In this document: positions 52,574 to 63,213 of the stretch, piece after piece
Layout of the letters: each line of letters starts with the position of its first letter
How positions within the stretch are numbered: position 1 is the first letter of the stretch
DNA from: DATCMA01 sp036563645
GTDB taxonomy: Bacteria > Actinomycetota > Actinomycetes > Mycobacteriales > Micromonosporaceae
Direction of reading: 5' to 3'
Assembly: GCA_036563645.1 (NCBI GenBank)
Contig: DATCMA010000054.1
Coordinates: 124,001 to 188,000, forward strand
Length of the DNA: 64,000 nucleotides
The notes under the pieces: generated by a model
Told to the model about the DNA's origin: nothing
Seen by the model: only the letters and a program-made list of their open reading frames with translations
Databases searched by the model: none
Made by a program: the position numbers and the translations under genes

Positions 52574-54745
52574 ATGCGACAACGAACGCAGAAGTACCTC
52601 CCCGTCGGCCTGGCGATCGCGCTGACCGCCGCCGCGCCAGCCGCCGCCGCGAGTGCCGCTCCGACAGCGGTTCGTCCGCTCGCGGCGCCGCTCAGCTCCG
52701 CGGTACAGGCCGTGATGGCGGGCAATGTCGCGCACCACGACGACCCCGCCGACCATTCCTGGGACCCCGGCTCCGTCGTGCCGATCACCCTCACCGGATC
52801 CGGCGCGTCGACGACCAGCCAGAACGTCTCCGTCCGCAATGGCGTCGTCACCATCACCGCCCCGGGGACCTACCAGCTCACCGGCTCCCTCAACGGTCAA
52901 CTCGCCGTCGACACCAGCGGCAGCGGCATCGTCCGCCTGATCCTCGCCGGTGTCACCATCTCCAACTCGACGTCCGCCGCGCTGCACGTCGTCAACGCCG
53001 ACGAGGTGATGCTCGTGCTCGCGGCTGGCACCACCAACCAGCTCTCCGACGCCACCAACCCGCAGTCCGACAAGCCGGACGCCGCGCTGTTCAGCGAGGC
53101 CAACCTGACCATCGCGGGTGAGGGGTCACTCACCGTGCGCGGCAACTACCAAGACGGCATCGCGAGCACGGACGGGCTCGTCATTGCCGGAGGCCGGGTG
53201 ACGGTCACCGCCGCCGACGACGGCATTCGGGGGAAGGACTACCTCGTCGTCACCGGCGGTACGGTCTCGGTCAACGCCCGGGCCGATGGGTTGAAGTCCA
53301 CCTCTTCCAACTCCGACAAGGGGTACGTCTACCTCGAGGACGGCACGATCACCATCACCGCCGACGGTGACGGCATTCAGGCCGAGAGCGACATGGTGAT
53401 CGGCGGCGGCCAGATCACCATCACCAGCGGTGGTGGCAGCACCGCGACGATCTCCGGTGACGTCTCGGCCAAAGGCGCCAAGGGCGGCGTGACCGCGGTG
53501 GTCGGCGGCGGCCGGATCGCCATCGACGCCGCCGATGACGGCCTGCACTCGGACGGCAGTCTCACCATCGACGGCGGCACGCTGACCATCGCCACCGGTG
53601 ACGACGGGATTAAGGCCGAGACCACAGTGGAGATCTCCGGTGGTGACGTCCGGGTGACCCGCAGCTACGAGGGCATCGAAGCGACGCGGGTGACGATCCG
53701 CGGTGGCGAGGTCCGCGTCACGGCGCGCGACGACGCCATCAATGCCAAGGAGCCCGGGCTGGACGAGTACGCGGTCTCGCAGAACGCCCACGTCACCATC
53801 GCTGGCGGGACGGTCGTCCTCGACTCGTCGATCGACACCATCGATTCCAACGGGTCGATCACCTTCTCTGGCGGCACGGTCATCCTGCACGGTCCGCCGA
53901 CCGGTACGCCGCCGGGTGAGGGCCTCGTCGACGCCAACGGTTCGGTCACGTTCTCCGGGGGCACGATTATCGGCGCGGGCTCGGCGGCGCTGGTGACGTT
54001 GGGCCCGGTGCCCACCACGGGACAGGGCTGGGTGGCGGGCCGGTTGCCCTCCGCGCAGAACGCCAACACGCTCCTCCACATCGTGGCGGACGGCCGCGTC
54101 CTCGCCTCGTACCGGGCCCCGAAGGGCTTCCAGGAGTTCCTGTTCTCCTCGAGCCAGGTGATCAACGGGCAGAGCTACCAGATCTACACCGGTGGCAGCG
54201 TCTCCGGTACGGGGATCGACGGCTACTACGCCAGCGGCGGCTCCATCTCCGGGGCGACCCTCGCCACGACCGTCACCGCCGGCCAGTACAGCGGCGGCTT
54301 CGGCGGCTGGCCCGGATTCCCGGGTTGGCCGGGCTTCCCCGGTTGGCCGGGCACGCCGACGACTCCCCCGGGTGGTCCGACCACTCCGCCGACCACACCG
54401 CCGACCACTCCGCCGACCACACCGCCGACCACGCCGCCGAGCACGGGTGGCGGCTGCACCGCGACGTACACCGTGATTAACCAGTGGGCTGGCGGTTTCC
54501 AGGCCGAGGTCCGCGTGACCGCCGGCGCGTCGCCGATCAACGGCTGGACGGTGACGTGGACCTTCTCCGGCGGGCAGAGCATCAGCCAGGCCTGGAACGC
54601 GATCGTCACGACGAATGGGACGACGGTGACCGCGCGGAACGAGTCGTACAACGGCTCGCTCGGCTCCGGCGCCAGCACGACCTTCGGCTTCCTCGGTTCC
54701 GGGAGCCCGGGTCAGGCGCCCACGCTGAGCTGCACGGCGTCCTGA
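52574..54745 (+). CDS. Secreted beta-helix carbohydrate-binding protein (Cthe_2159-like) with C-terminal CBM2
   Basis: A 723-residue exported protein. Residues 1-28 form a signal peptide ending AAAASA-AP. Residues 70-540 consist of repeated beta-helix turns such as GGTVSVNARADGLKS, GGTLTIATGDDGIKA and GGEVRVTARDDAINA, matching the DUF4353/Cthe_2159 family of cellulose- and pectate-binding proteins. Residues about 575-598 repeat WPGFPG. A PTTPPTTPP linker leads to a family 2 cellulose-binding module (about 627-723) starting GGCTATYTV, with paired Cys near both ends and surface Trp residues. Family members are related to polysaccharide lyases, so lyase activity is possible. No steroid link is apparent. 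Confidence 0.85.
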   Translation: MRQRTQKYLPVGLAIALTAAAPAAAASAAPTAVRPLAAPLSSAVQAVMAGNVAHHDDPADHSWDPGSVVPITLTGSGASTTSQNVSVRNGVVTITAPGTYQLTGSLNGQLAVDTSGSGIVRLILAGVTISNSTSAALHVVNADEVMLVLAAGTTNQLSDATNPQSDKPDAALFSEANLTIAGEGSLTVRGNYQDGIASTDGLVIAGGRVTVTAADDGIRGKDYLVVTGGTVSVNARADGLKSTSSNSDKGYVYLEDGTITITADGDGIQAESDMVIGGGQITITSGGGSTATISGDVSAKGAKGGVTAVVGGGRIAIDAADDGLHSDGSLTIDGGTLTIATGDDGIKAETTVEISGGDVRVTRSYEGIEATRVTIRGGEVRVTARDDAINAKEPGLDEYAVSQNAHVTIAGGTVVLDSSIDTIDSNGSITFSGGTVILHGPPTGTPPGEGLVDANGSVTFSGGTIIGAGSAALVTLGPVPTTGQGWVAGRLPSAQNANTLLHIVADGRVLASYRAPKGFQEFLFSSSQVINGQSYQIYTGGSVSGTGIDGYYASGGSISGATLATTVTAGQYSGGFGGWPGFPGWPGFPGWPGTPTTPPGGPTTPPTTPPTTPPTTPPTTPPSTGGGCTATYTVINQWAGGFQAEVRVTAGASPINGWTVTWTFSGGQSISQAWNAIVTTNGTTVTARNESYNGSLGSGASTTFGFLGSGSPGQAPTLSCTAS
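54377..54436 (+). repeat. Five tandem 12-bp units encoding the Pro-Thr linker
   Basis: CCGACCACnCCG is repeated five times without gaps, with the variable base t, a, t, a, g. It encodes PTTP-type units between the beta-helix and the CBM2. A similar but shorter series is in the xylanase linker near 60268. It is a coding minisatellite and prone to length change. Confidence 0.85.
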
Positions 54746-54774
54746 CCGTCGCCGCAGTCCTGACCCCCTCACGA

Positions 54775-54809
54775 GAAAGGCTCCTTCCGGTATCCGGGAG
54801 GAGCCTTTC
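54775..54809 (+). terminator. Intrinsic terminator after the CBM2 protein gene
   Basis: GAAAGGCTCCT (54775-54785) pairs with AGGAGCCTTTC (54799-54809), and TCCGG/CCGGG extend the stem around a TAT loop. A T-rich stretch, TTTCCCTATCTC, follows. From 54810 to 55140 no gene is seen. Confidence 0.85.
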
Positions 54810-55170
54810 CCTATCTCTGAAGTGCTTGGTCCCCGCGCACCATGTCGCCCTCGGGTACCGCGACGCGCCAGTCAGGGTGGGAAAGCTCACGCCGGAAACA
54901 TGCGATTAGTCCAAAGTTGTCGTCGCGGATCCACGGCGAAGGCGCGTACCGTTATCCGGTGCCTTGTGGCGCCCTCACCGCTGTCACGTGCGGCCCGCGA
55001 CGTCGGTCTCGCCTCCGTTGACGCCGGCGAGGGCCAGGTGGAGGGGCGTCTCCCGCCTCCGTTCCCTGTGGAGCTCGATCGGCCGCCACGCCGTGAAGTC
55101 TGGCGGCGCGTCTCCGTTCGCGCTCTCCACCCATAGGAATTCGCCGCGACAGTGAGGAAGTAGTCAGTCC
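54810..55170. other. Intergenic region before the second DHA2 transporter
   Basis: About 360 bases with no convincing coding frame on either strand: frames here lack start sites and domains. GAGGAAG at 55153-55159 is the ribosome-binding region of the transporter. No clear operator was seen. Confidence 0.5.
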
Positions 55171-56727
55171 ATGACGACCACGGCCGCCTCGAGTGAGCGT
55201 TCTGACGCCAGCGTCCCGCGGATGTCCCGTCGCCAGGTGTTGGAGGCGCTGTCCGGGCTGCTGGTCGGCATGTTCGTGTCCGTACTCGCCGCCACGATCG
55301 TCTCGAACGCGCTGCCGCGCATCATCGCTGATCTCAATGGCAGCCAGACCGTCTACACCTGGATCGTCACCACCGAGCTGTTGGCCATGACGGCCACGGT
55401 CCCGCTGTGGGGCAAGATGGCCGACCTGTACAGCAAGAAGCTGCTCATTCAGCTCGCGCTCGCCCTCTTCGGCATCGGCTCCCTGATCGCCGGTCTGACG
55501 CCGAACGTCGAGGTCCTCGTGGCGAGCCGGATCGTCCAGGGGATCGGGGCCGGCGGCATGATCGCCTTGTCCACGATCGTGCTGGCGGCGATGATTCCGC
55601 CGCGGGAACTGGGCCGGTACGCGGGCGTCTTCGGCGCGGTCTTCGGGATCGGGACGATTATCGGCCCGCTGGTGGGCGGCCTGCTCGTGGACACCGACTG
55701 GCTCGGCTGGCGGTGGTGCTTCCTGATCGGTGTGCCGTTCACCGTTGTGTCGATCGTCCTCCTCCAGCGCACCCTTCAGCTGCCCGTGGTGCGCCGCGAG
55801 GTGCGGATCGACTGGCTGGGCGCCCTCTTGATCACAGCCGGGGTATCGGTGCTGTTGATCTGGTCGTCGCTGGCCGGCAACAACTTCCCCTGGGTGTCGG
55901 GCTGGACCGCCGCGATGGTCACCGCCGGTGTCGTGCTGCTCGCCCTGGCGGTCCTCGTCGAGGCGCGAGCCGCGGAACCGATCATCCCCCTGCGGCTGTT
56001 CCGGAACCGGACCATCGCGCTCGCCACGCTCGCCAGCGCCTTCGTCGGCGTGGCGATGTTCGGCAGCACGGTCTTCTTGTCGCAGTACTTCCAGCTCTCG
56101 CTCGGCAAGTCTCCGACGGTGGCGGGGTTCATGAGCCTGCCCATGGTCTTCGGGACGCTGGTCTCCTCGACGCTCGCGGGGCAGCTCATCACCAAGTACG
56201 GGCGGTGGAAGGCGTACCTGGTTGCCGGTGGGGTCCTGACGGCCGCCGGGATGGCCCTGCTCAGCACCGTCGACGCGCGGACCAGCATGCTGGTGCTCTC
56301 CGGTCACATGGTGGTGCTCGGTGTCGGCGTCGGACTGCTCATCCAGAACCTCGTGCTCGCCGCGCAGAACGACGTGGCCGCCCACGACCTCGGTGTGGCC
56401 ACGTCGGTGGTGACGTTCTTCCGGAGCATGGGCGGGGCTATCGGGGTGAGCGCGTTGGGCGCGGTGCTGGCCAATCGGGTCACCGCGGGGCTGACCGAGC
56501 GGTTGGGCGCGGTGGCGGCGAGTGGCGACGGCGGTACCGCCAAGGTGCCGAATCTCGCGGAGCTGCCCGCCCCGGTGCGGCAGATCGTCCAGGAGGTGTA
56601 CGCCTCGGCGACCGCGGAGCTGTTCCTCGTGGCCGCGCCGATCGCGCTGCTGGGGCTGATCGCCATCCTCTTTATTAAGGAGAAGCCGCTGCACACGTTG
56701 AGCGGCACCGAGCGGCTGGCGCAGTAG
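55171..56727 (+). CDS. DHA2-type (14-TM) MFS exporter, paralogue
   Basis: A 518-residue DHA2 transporter, very similar in plan to that at 7738-9312: both begin with an RRQ-LxALSGLL segment and contain ATxPxWGKxADL and LGWRWCF motifs. The conserved motif C-like GTIIGPLVGGLLVDTDWLGW is near residues 158-177. No regulator is adjacent. Its ATG has GAGGAAG upstream. Substrate unknown; duplication within 50 kb suggests related or induced efflux roles. Confidence 0.92.
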   Translation: MTTTAASSERSDASVPRMSRRQVLEALSGLLVGMFVSVLAATIVSNALPRIIADLNGSQTVYTWIVTTELLAMTATVPLWGKMADLYSKKLLIQLALALFGIGSLIAGLTPNVEVLVASRIVQGIGAGGMIALSTIVLAAMIPPRELGRYAGVFGAVFGIGTIIGPLVGGLLVDTDWLGWRWCFLIGVPFTVVSIVLLQRTLQLPVVRREVRIDWLGALLITAGVSVLLIWSSLAGNNFPWVSGWTAAMVTAGVVLLALAVLVEARAAEPIIPLRLFRNRTIALATLASAFVGVAMFGSTVFLSQYFQLSLGKSPTVAGFMSLPMVFGTLVSSTLAGQLITKYGRWKAYLVAGGVLTAAGMALLSTVDARTSMLVLSGHMVVLGVGVGLLIQNLVLAAQNDVAAHDLGVATSVVTFFRSMGGAIGVSALGAVLANRVTAGLTERLGAVAASGDGGTAKVPNLAELPAPVRQIVQEVYASATAELFLVAAPIALLGLIAILFIKEKPLHTLSGTERLAQ

Positions 56728-56845
56728 GAAGGGCTGCCATCCCTCCACTGAGGGCGGCCCCGAGCGGGCGGGACGTGGGATAGGCCACGCGTGGGCTTGG
56801 CGACGTCGCCTTGTTCCGCCGATCGGCGACCCCTATGGTGATCCG

Positions 56846-56859
56846 AACAAGTGATTGTT
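56846..56859. promoter_or_regulatory. Variant KstR2-type operator before an MBL-fold gene
   Basis: AACAAGTGATTGTT matches AnCAAGnnCTTGnT at nine of ten fixed positions (A for the C of CTTG). It is a perfect AACAA-GTGA-TTGTT dyad 53 bases before the ATG at 56912. Membership of the regulon is uncertain. Confidence 0.4.
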
Positions 56860-56911
56860 TGATCGTGTTGATGGTGCGGCCATCGGGGAGTCGGACCGTA
56901 GGAGCGTGGGG

Positions 56912-57952
56912 ATGAGGCAGCCGGATCGGATCGATGACCCCGATCGGCGGCGCTGGCAAGAGCCGGGCATCTACGACGTCGCTCCCGGGATCGTCCGGAT
57001 TCCACTCCCCATCCCCGACGAAGGACTGAAAACGGTCAACGTGTACCTCGTCGAGGGGGACGATGGCCTGACCCTGATCGACGCCGGCTGGGCCTTCCAG
57101 CCCGCGCGCACCGCGCTGGACGACGCGCTCGCCGAGCTCTCCTACTCCGTGCGGGACATCCGGACGATTCTCGTGACGCACGTCCACGCGGACCACTACT
57201 CGCAAGGGGTCACGCTCCGGCGGGACAGCGGCTGCACGCTCGCGCTCGGGGAGTACGAGCGGCCGTCATTGGAGGTCATGCGCGCGGGACGCGGCAGCGA
57301 CGGTCTCCTCACGTCGCTGCGCCGGCACGCCGCCGAACCGGTCATCGAGGCGCTGCGGGCCGCGGGCTTCGGGAGGGAGTCCGATGACGACGACCTCTGG
57401 GAGCTTCCCGACGAGTGGGTCGCAGACGGCAGGCTCTTCGAGGTCGGCAAGGCCCGACTGCGGGCCATGCACACCCCGGGCCACACCCGGGGGCACGTGG
57501 TCTACGTCGACGCGGACCAAGAGGTGATCTTCAGCGGTGACCACGTGCTGCCGCACATCACGCCTTCGATCGGGCTGGAGAGCAGCGGCGCCGAGCACCC
57601 GCTGGAGAGCTACCTCTCCTCGCTGCGCGCGGTGCGCGCGCTGCCGGACATGCTGATGCTGCCGGCCCACGGCCCGGTGCGCACGAGCGTGCACGCGCGC
57701 ATCGATGAGCTGCTGGCGCACCATGAGGCCCGACTCGACGCGTGCGCTGCGTGCCTCGACGCGCGGCCGCGCACCGCGTACGAGGTCGCGCGTGACCTGC
57801 CCTGGACGCGCCGGGCGCAGCGCTTCGACGATCTCGCTCCGCACCACCAGATGCTCGCGGTCGTGGAGACCGCCGCCCACTTGGATGTCGTGCACCGGCG
57901 CGGGCGATGCGCTCGGGTGGACGTGGCGGGCGTCGTCCGCTACCACGTCTGA
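56912..57952 (+). CDS. MBL-fold metallo-hydrolase
   Basis: A 346-residue metallo-beta-lactamase-fold enzyme. The metal motif THVHADH (His90, His92, Asp94, His95) is complete, with further ligands in MHTPGHTRGHVVYVD and FSGDHVLPH. A C-terminal helical part follows, as in LACTB2/glyoxalase-II-like relatives that cleave thioesters or RNA. The ATG at 56912 follows GTGGGG. If the operator-like dyad upstream is real, it could hydrolyse a CoA thioester in the steroid pathway; otherwise the role is unknown. Confidence 0.87.
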   Translation: MRQPDRIDDPDRRRWQEPGIYDVAPGIVRIPLPIPDEGLKTVNVYLVEGDDGLTLIDAGWAFQPARTALDDALAELSYSVRDIRTILVTHVHADHYSQGVTLRRDSGCTLALGEYERPSLEVMRAGRGSDGLLTSLRRHAAEPVIEALRAAGFGRESDDDDLWELPDEWVADGRLFEVGKARLRAMHTPGHTRGHVVYVDADQEVIFSGDHVLPHITPSIGLESSGAEHPLESYLSSLRAVRALPDMLMLPAHGPVRTSVHARIDELLAHHEARLDACAACLDARPRTAYEVARDLPWTRRAQRFDDLAPHHQMLAVVETAAHLDVVHRRGRCARVDVAGVVRYHV

Positions 57953-58085
57953 TGGGGACGGGAGTGACCCCGGGCCAACTCAGGTCGGGCCTGCGGCCCG
58001 GAAGCTGTGACCGCCGCCGCGGCCACTTCCTTCACGGGCATCGGTATGGCAGCATGGCGGACGAACGATCGTGAGGAGCGTTATC

Positions 58086-58676
58086 GTGTCGAGCACGGCT
58101 TATGCCTCTCGTCGAGTGGTTCTCGGCGACCTGGTCTCCACCTCGGTTGTTGGCTCCGCCGCGCTGGTGGTGAGTGGTGCCGCCCTCATCGGTGTGCTTG
58201 CCCAGGTGGCCATCCCGCTGCCCTTCACCCCGGTGCCGCTGACGGGTCAGACGTTGGGTGTGCTGCTCGTCGCGGCCGCCCTGGGGCGCTGGCGTGGAAT
58301 CGCCGCGACCGCTCTCTACGGCCTGGCGGGGATCGCGGGTGTGCCGTGGTTCTCCGGAGGCGCGAGCGGGTGGAAGATCACCACCTTCGGCTACATCATC
58401 GGGTTCGTCGCGGCCGCCGCTGTCGCCGGTGGACTGGCGGAGCGTGGGTGGGACCGTCGTCCGCTGCGCGCGCTCTCGGCGATGGTTCTCGCCAACGCGG
58501 TGATCCTCGCCTGCGGCACGATCTGGCTGGCCGGTGCGCTGCAGGTCAGCATGGTGCGCGCGATCGAGCTGGGCGTGCTGCCGTTCCTCATCGGTGACCT
58601 CGTGAAGATCATGCTTGCGGCGGGTCTCCTGCCGAGCGCCTGGTGGCTCGTCAACCGCGTCACGGGCCGGCGGTAA
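58086..58676 (+). CDS. bioY: BioY biotin transporter S component
   Basis: A 196-residue membrane protein with about six helices and the BioY segments IPLPFTPVPLTGQTLGVLL and GAALGRWRG-like turns, then LPFLIGDLVKIMLAA. BioY binds biotin, alone or with ECF ATPases, which are not nearby. The GTG at 58086 follows AGGAG by seven bases and is preferred over the GTG five codons earlier. Biotin-dependent carboxylases needed for propionyl-CoA (a product of steroid breakdown) would use it, but that link is only inferred. Confidence 0.9.
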   Translation: MSSTAYASRRVVLGDLVSTSVVGSAALVVSGAALIGVLAQVAIPLPFTPVPLTGQTLGVLLVAAALGRWRGIAATALYGLAGIAGVPWFSGGASGWKITTFGYIIGFVAAAAVAGGLAERGWDRRPLRALSAMVLANAVILACGTIWLAGALQVSMVRAIELGVLPFLIGDLVKIMLAAGLLPSAWWLVNRVTGRR

Positions 58677-58735
58677 CCTCCGGCCGGTGATCGGTACCCG
58701 TCCGTAACCCCGAGTCAGCCCACGGTCAGAGCTTC

Positions 58736-58771
58736 ACGGCCGGCGGCGTGGTGGACACGCCCGCCGGCCGT
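58736..58771 (+). terminator. Terminator after bioY
   Basis: ACGGCCGGCGG (58736-58746) pairs with CCGCCGGCCGT (58761-58771), and CGTG/CACG extends the stem inward with one bulge. CGTCTGTCT follows. Confidence 0.8.
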
Positions 58772-58837
58772 CGTCTGTCTAGGCATGTGGCCCCGCCTGC
58801 CTTCGCCGTCGGTGACGTGACGGCGTCACATCGTGAC

Positions 58838-58900
58838 GAAACGCAGTTTCATCTCTGAAAGTTTCGGTATAAATTCGGAAGATTTTCGGTCACTTGTCGG
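58838..58900 (+). promoter_or_regulatory. Operator-like cluster upstream of the xylanase: two GAAA/TTTC dyads and four TCGG units phased at 11 bp
   Basis: GAAAC-GCA-GTTTC (58838-58850) and GAAA-G-TTTC (58857-58865) are two dyads 17 bases apart centre to centre. TCGG then recurs at 58864, 58875, 58886 and 58897, exactly 11 bases apart, so all units face one side of the helix. The first three read TTCGG. A TATAAA lies at 58868-58873. CGAAA-type boxes are known upstream of Streptomyces xylanase genes. The rest of 58677-59204 shows an AT-rich stretch (59005-59050) and no gene. Confidence 0.5.
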
Positions 58901-59198
58901 TCGGTGGCGCGTCGGACTAGGAGTGATGCACCCGGTCTGACCAGTCCGGATAGTCGGAATCTTCGCAAAGATCAGTAGTTGAGGCTGTTGGCTTTCCGTA
59001 ACAGTCGACCTTTACAAATATTGAAGAACCAAAATACTACCGATAACATTGCGGAACGAGTCGACCGACCTCTATCGATATACGGTTCCGTGCCGCCACG
59101 ACGGGGGGTCGAGCCGGCCGGTCTGGCGAGCGCCAGAGCGGCAGCGCAGCGGGCGGTAGGTCGACGAGAGACACGGTCCGTTCACCACCGAGAGGTGA

Positions 59199-61821
<2,623 letters not shown>

Positions 61822-61911
61822 ATCGGGTGATTCTCGCGGCCGACAGGCGAGTCGGCCGCGAGAATCGACCACGATGAGCAGGTCGGCGTGACCCGCACCG
61901 GGCGCCGGACG

Positions 61912-62704
61912 TCAGTCCAGCTTGAACGCGTCTTTGAGATCGGTGACCTCCGACGCCGGCGGCTCGGCCACCTCAGGCGCGGTGCCGTAATCGGAGTAGG
62001 TGACGGTGATCTCGTCCTTGCCGATGACGGTCTGCGACTTGCGCGGACGGTACTCCTCGTCCACCCAGAGGTGGATGGTGATCTCGTTGAGGCCCTGGGC
62101 GGTCAGTTCCCGTTCCAGCGCCGCGCGCTGCTTCTCGTCGGTGTTGCTGAGGAAGTCGGAGGGCGAGACGACGACGGAGTAGTGGACCGTCGGCACCCCG
62201 TCGACCTCCTCTTGGCCGACCACGGTGACGTCCTTGCTCTTGTCCAGCAGCATCCGCACCTGCGAGCGGGGATCGAGGCTCTCGTACTGGGCGAACGGGT
62301 TCGACTCATTGACGCTGGACATGTCCATCTTGATCCAGCTCTTCCCGCCCCGGCTGCCCGGCGCCTGAACGTAGGCGACGTCACCGATGATCCGGATGAT
62401 CTGTTCCGCGCCGTTCTGGGTGATCGTCATCTCGACGCGTGCCGGCGTCCCGGTGTTGATCACCATCCGGGCGGTGATCGGCGAGCCGGCGATGGTGCCG
62501 GTCATGGTCGCCGAGAGTGAGGAGATGTCGTTCGTCGTAGCCGACACCTTCCGGAAGGTCTCGGCCACGTTCTGCGTCATGAGCGCGAGCGCGCTCTCGT
62601 GCGCGGACGATTCCGAAGAGCGGGAATCCTTGTCGCTCCCGCCCTGTCAGCGCGAGGGTAGCCGCCGTGAATCCCGCGATCGTCAGTGTGGTCAGTCGTC
62701 GCAC
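61912..62704 (-). pseudogene. LppX/LprG-type lipoprotein gene with a frameshift after the signal peptide
   Basis: The mature part, from about 62635 to 61912, encodes an LppX/LprAFG-like lipid-carrier fold: ATMTGTIAGSPITARMVI, ITQNGAEQIIRIIGDVAYV and a C-terminal TVTYSDYGTAPEV. A signal peptide, RRLTTLTIAGFTAATLALTG, is in a different frame, starting at the GTG at 62704 behind GGAAG. The Ser-rich linker GGSDKDSRSSESSAHESAL is in the mature frame but just before it comes a stop. A small insertion or deletion near 62636-62645, in a G/C run, broke the lipobox region. If it is an error, the original should read LTGC. Otherwise the product lacks a signal. Confidence 0.75.
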
Positions 62705-62746
62705 AGGTCTTCCTTCAATCGATTGTTGGGACACTCTGGAATACCG

Positions 62747-62774
62747 CAGTACCGGATCTCGCACAGTACCGGAT
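62747..62774. repeat. Direct repeat upstream of the LppX-like gene
   Basis: CAGTACCGGAT occurs at 62747-62757 and 62764-62774, start to start 17 bases. It lies 43-70 bases upstream of the minus-strand lipoprotein start. It could be a tandem regulator site; no family was recognised. Confidence 0.4.
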
Positions 62775-63213
62775 GCCGTCCAGTCGTCGCGGGCCTGGGC
62801 ACGTGACGCCGACCATCACTGTCGATATTGCGCTGTCATCGGGGACGCGACCAACGCCGACACGATAGGCATCCGTGCCGGGGACCGTGAGGTATTGCCG
62901 AATGGCCGCCCCGGCGATGGTGAGCTGAGCCATAGCGGGTGCGGTGAACCAGGGACATCCCCTGTTCGTCGGATGCCGTGCGTTGTGCGGGCGTGTCATT
63001 AACTCTTCTCAACTCCTATTGAAGAATTCCTCATTTTTTCGTTCCCGCCTTGATGTTCACGTCAATCGATCACTAGTTTGTGCCTACCCGTTCATGACCA
63101 GATCGGGCCCGATATGGGCCGCCGCGGAGCGCAATCGCGTACGCACTCCACAGTCGACAATCGGGCGGTGGCGTAGGCGCAGCGTCGCAGCCCCATGCCG
63201 GAAAGGTTTCCGT
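62775..63213. other. Intergenic region between divergent lipoprotein and secreted-protein genes
   Basis: About 440 bases without a supported gene on either strand; the frames present have no start site or domain. An AT-rich stretch at 62998-63060 holds TCTTC/GAAGA arms (63004-63008 and 63021-63025) and probably the promoter for the plus-strand gene at 63214. GGAAAGG at 63200-63206 is that gene's ribosome-binding site. Confidence 0.5.

Noticed and set aside
54377..54436. Short tandem repeat that might be taken for a CRISPR array
   Set aside because: The 12-base units are directly adjacent without spacers and encode a Pro-Thr linker. No cas gene is present.
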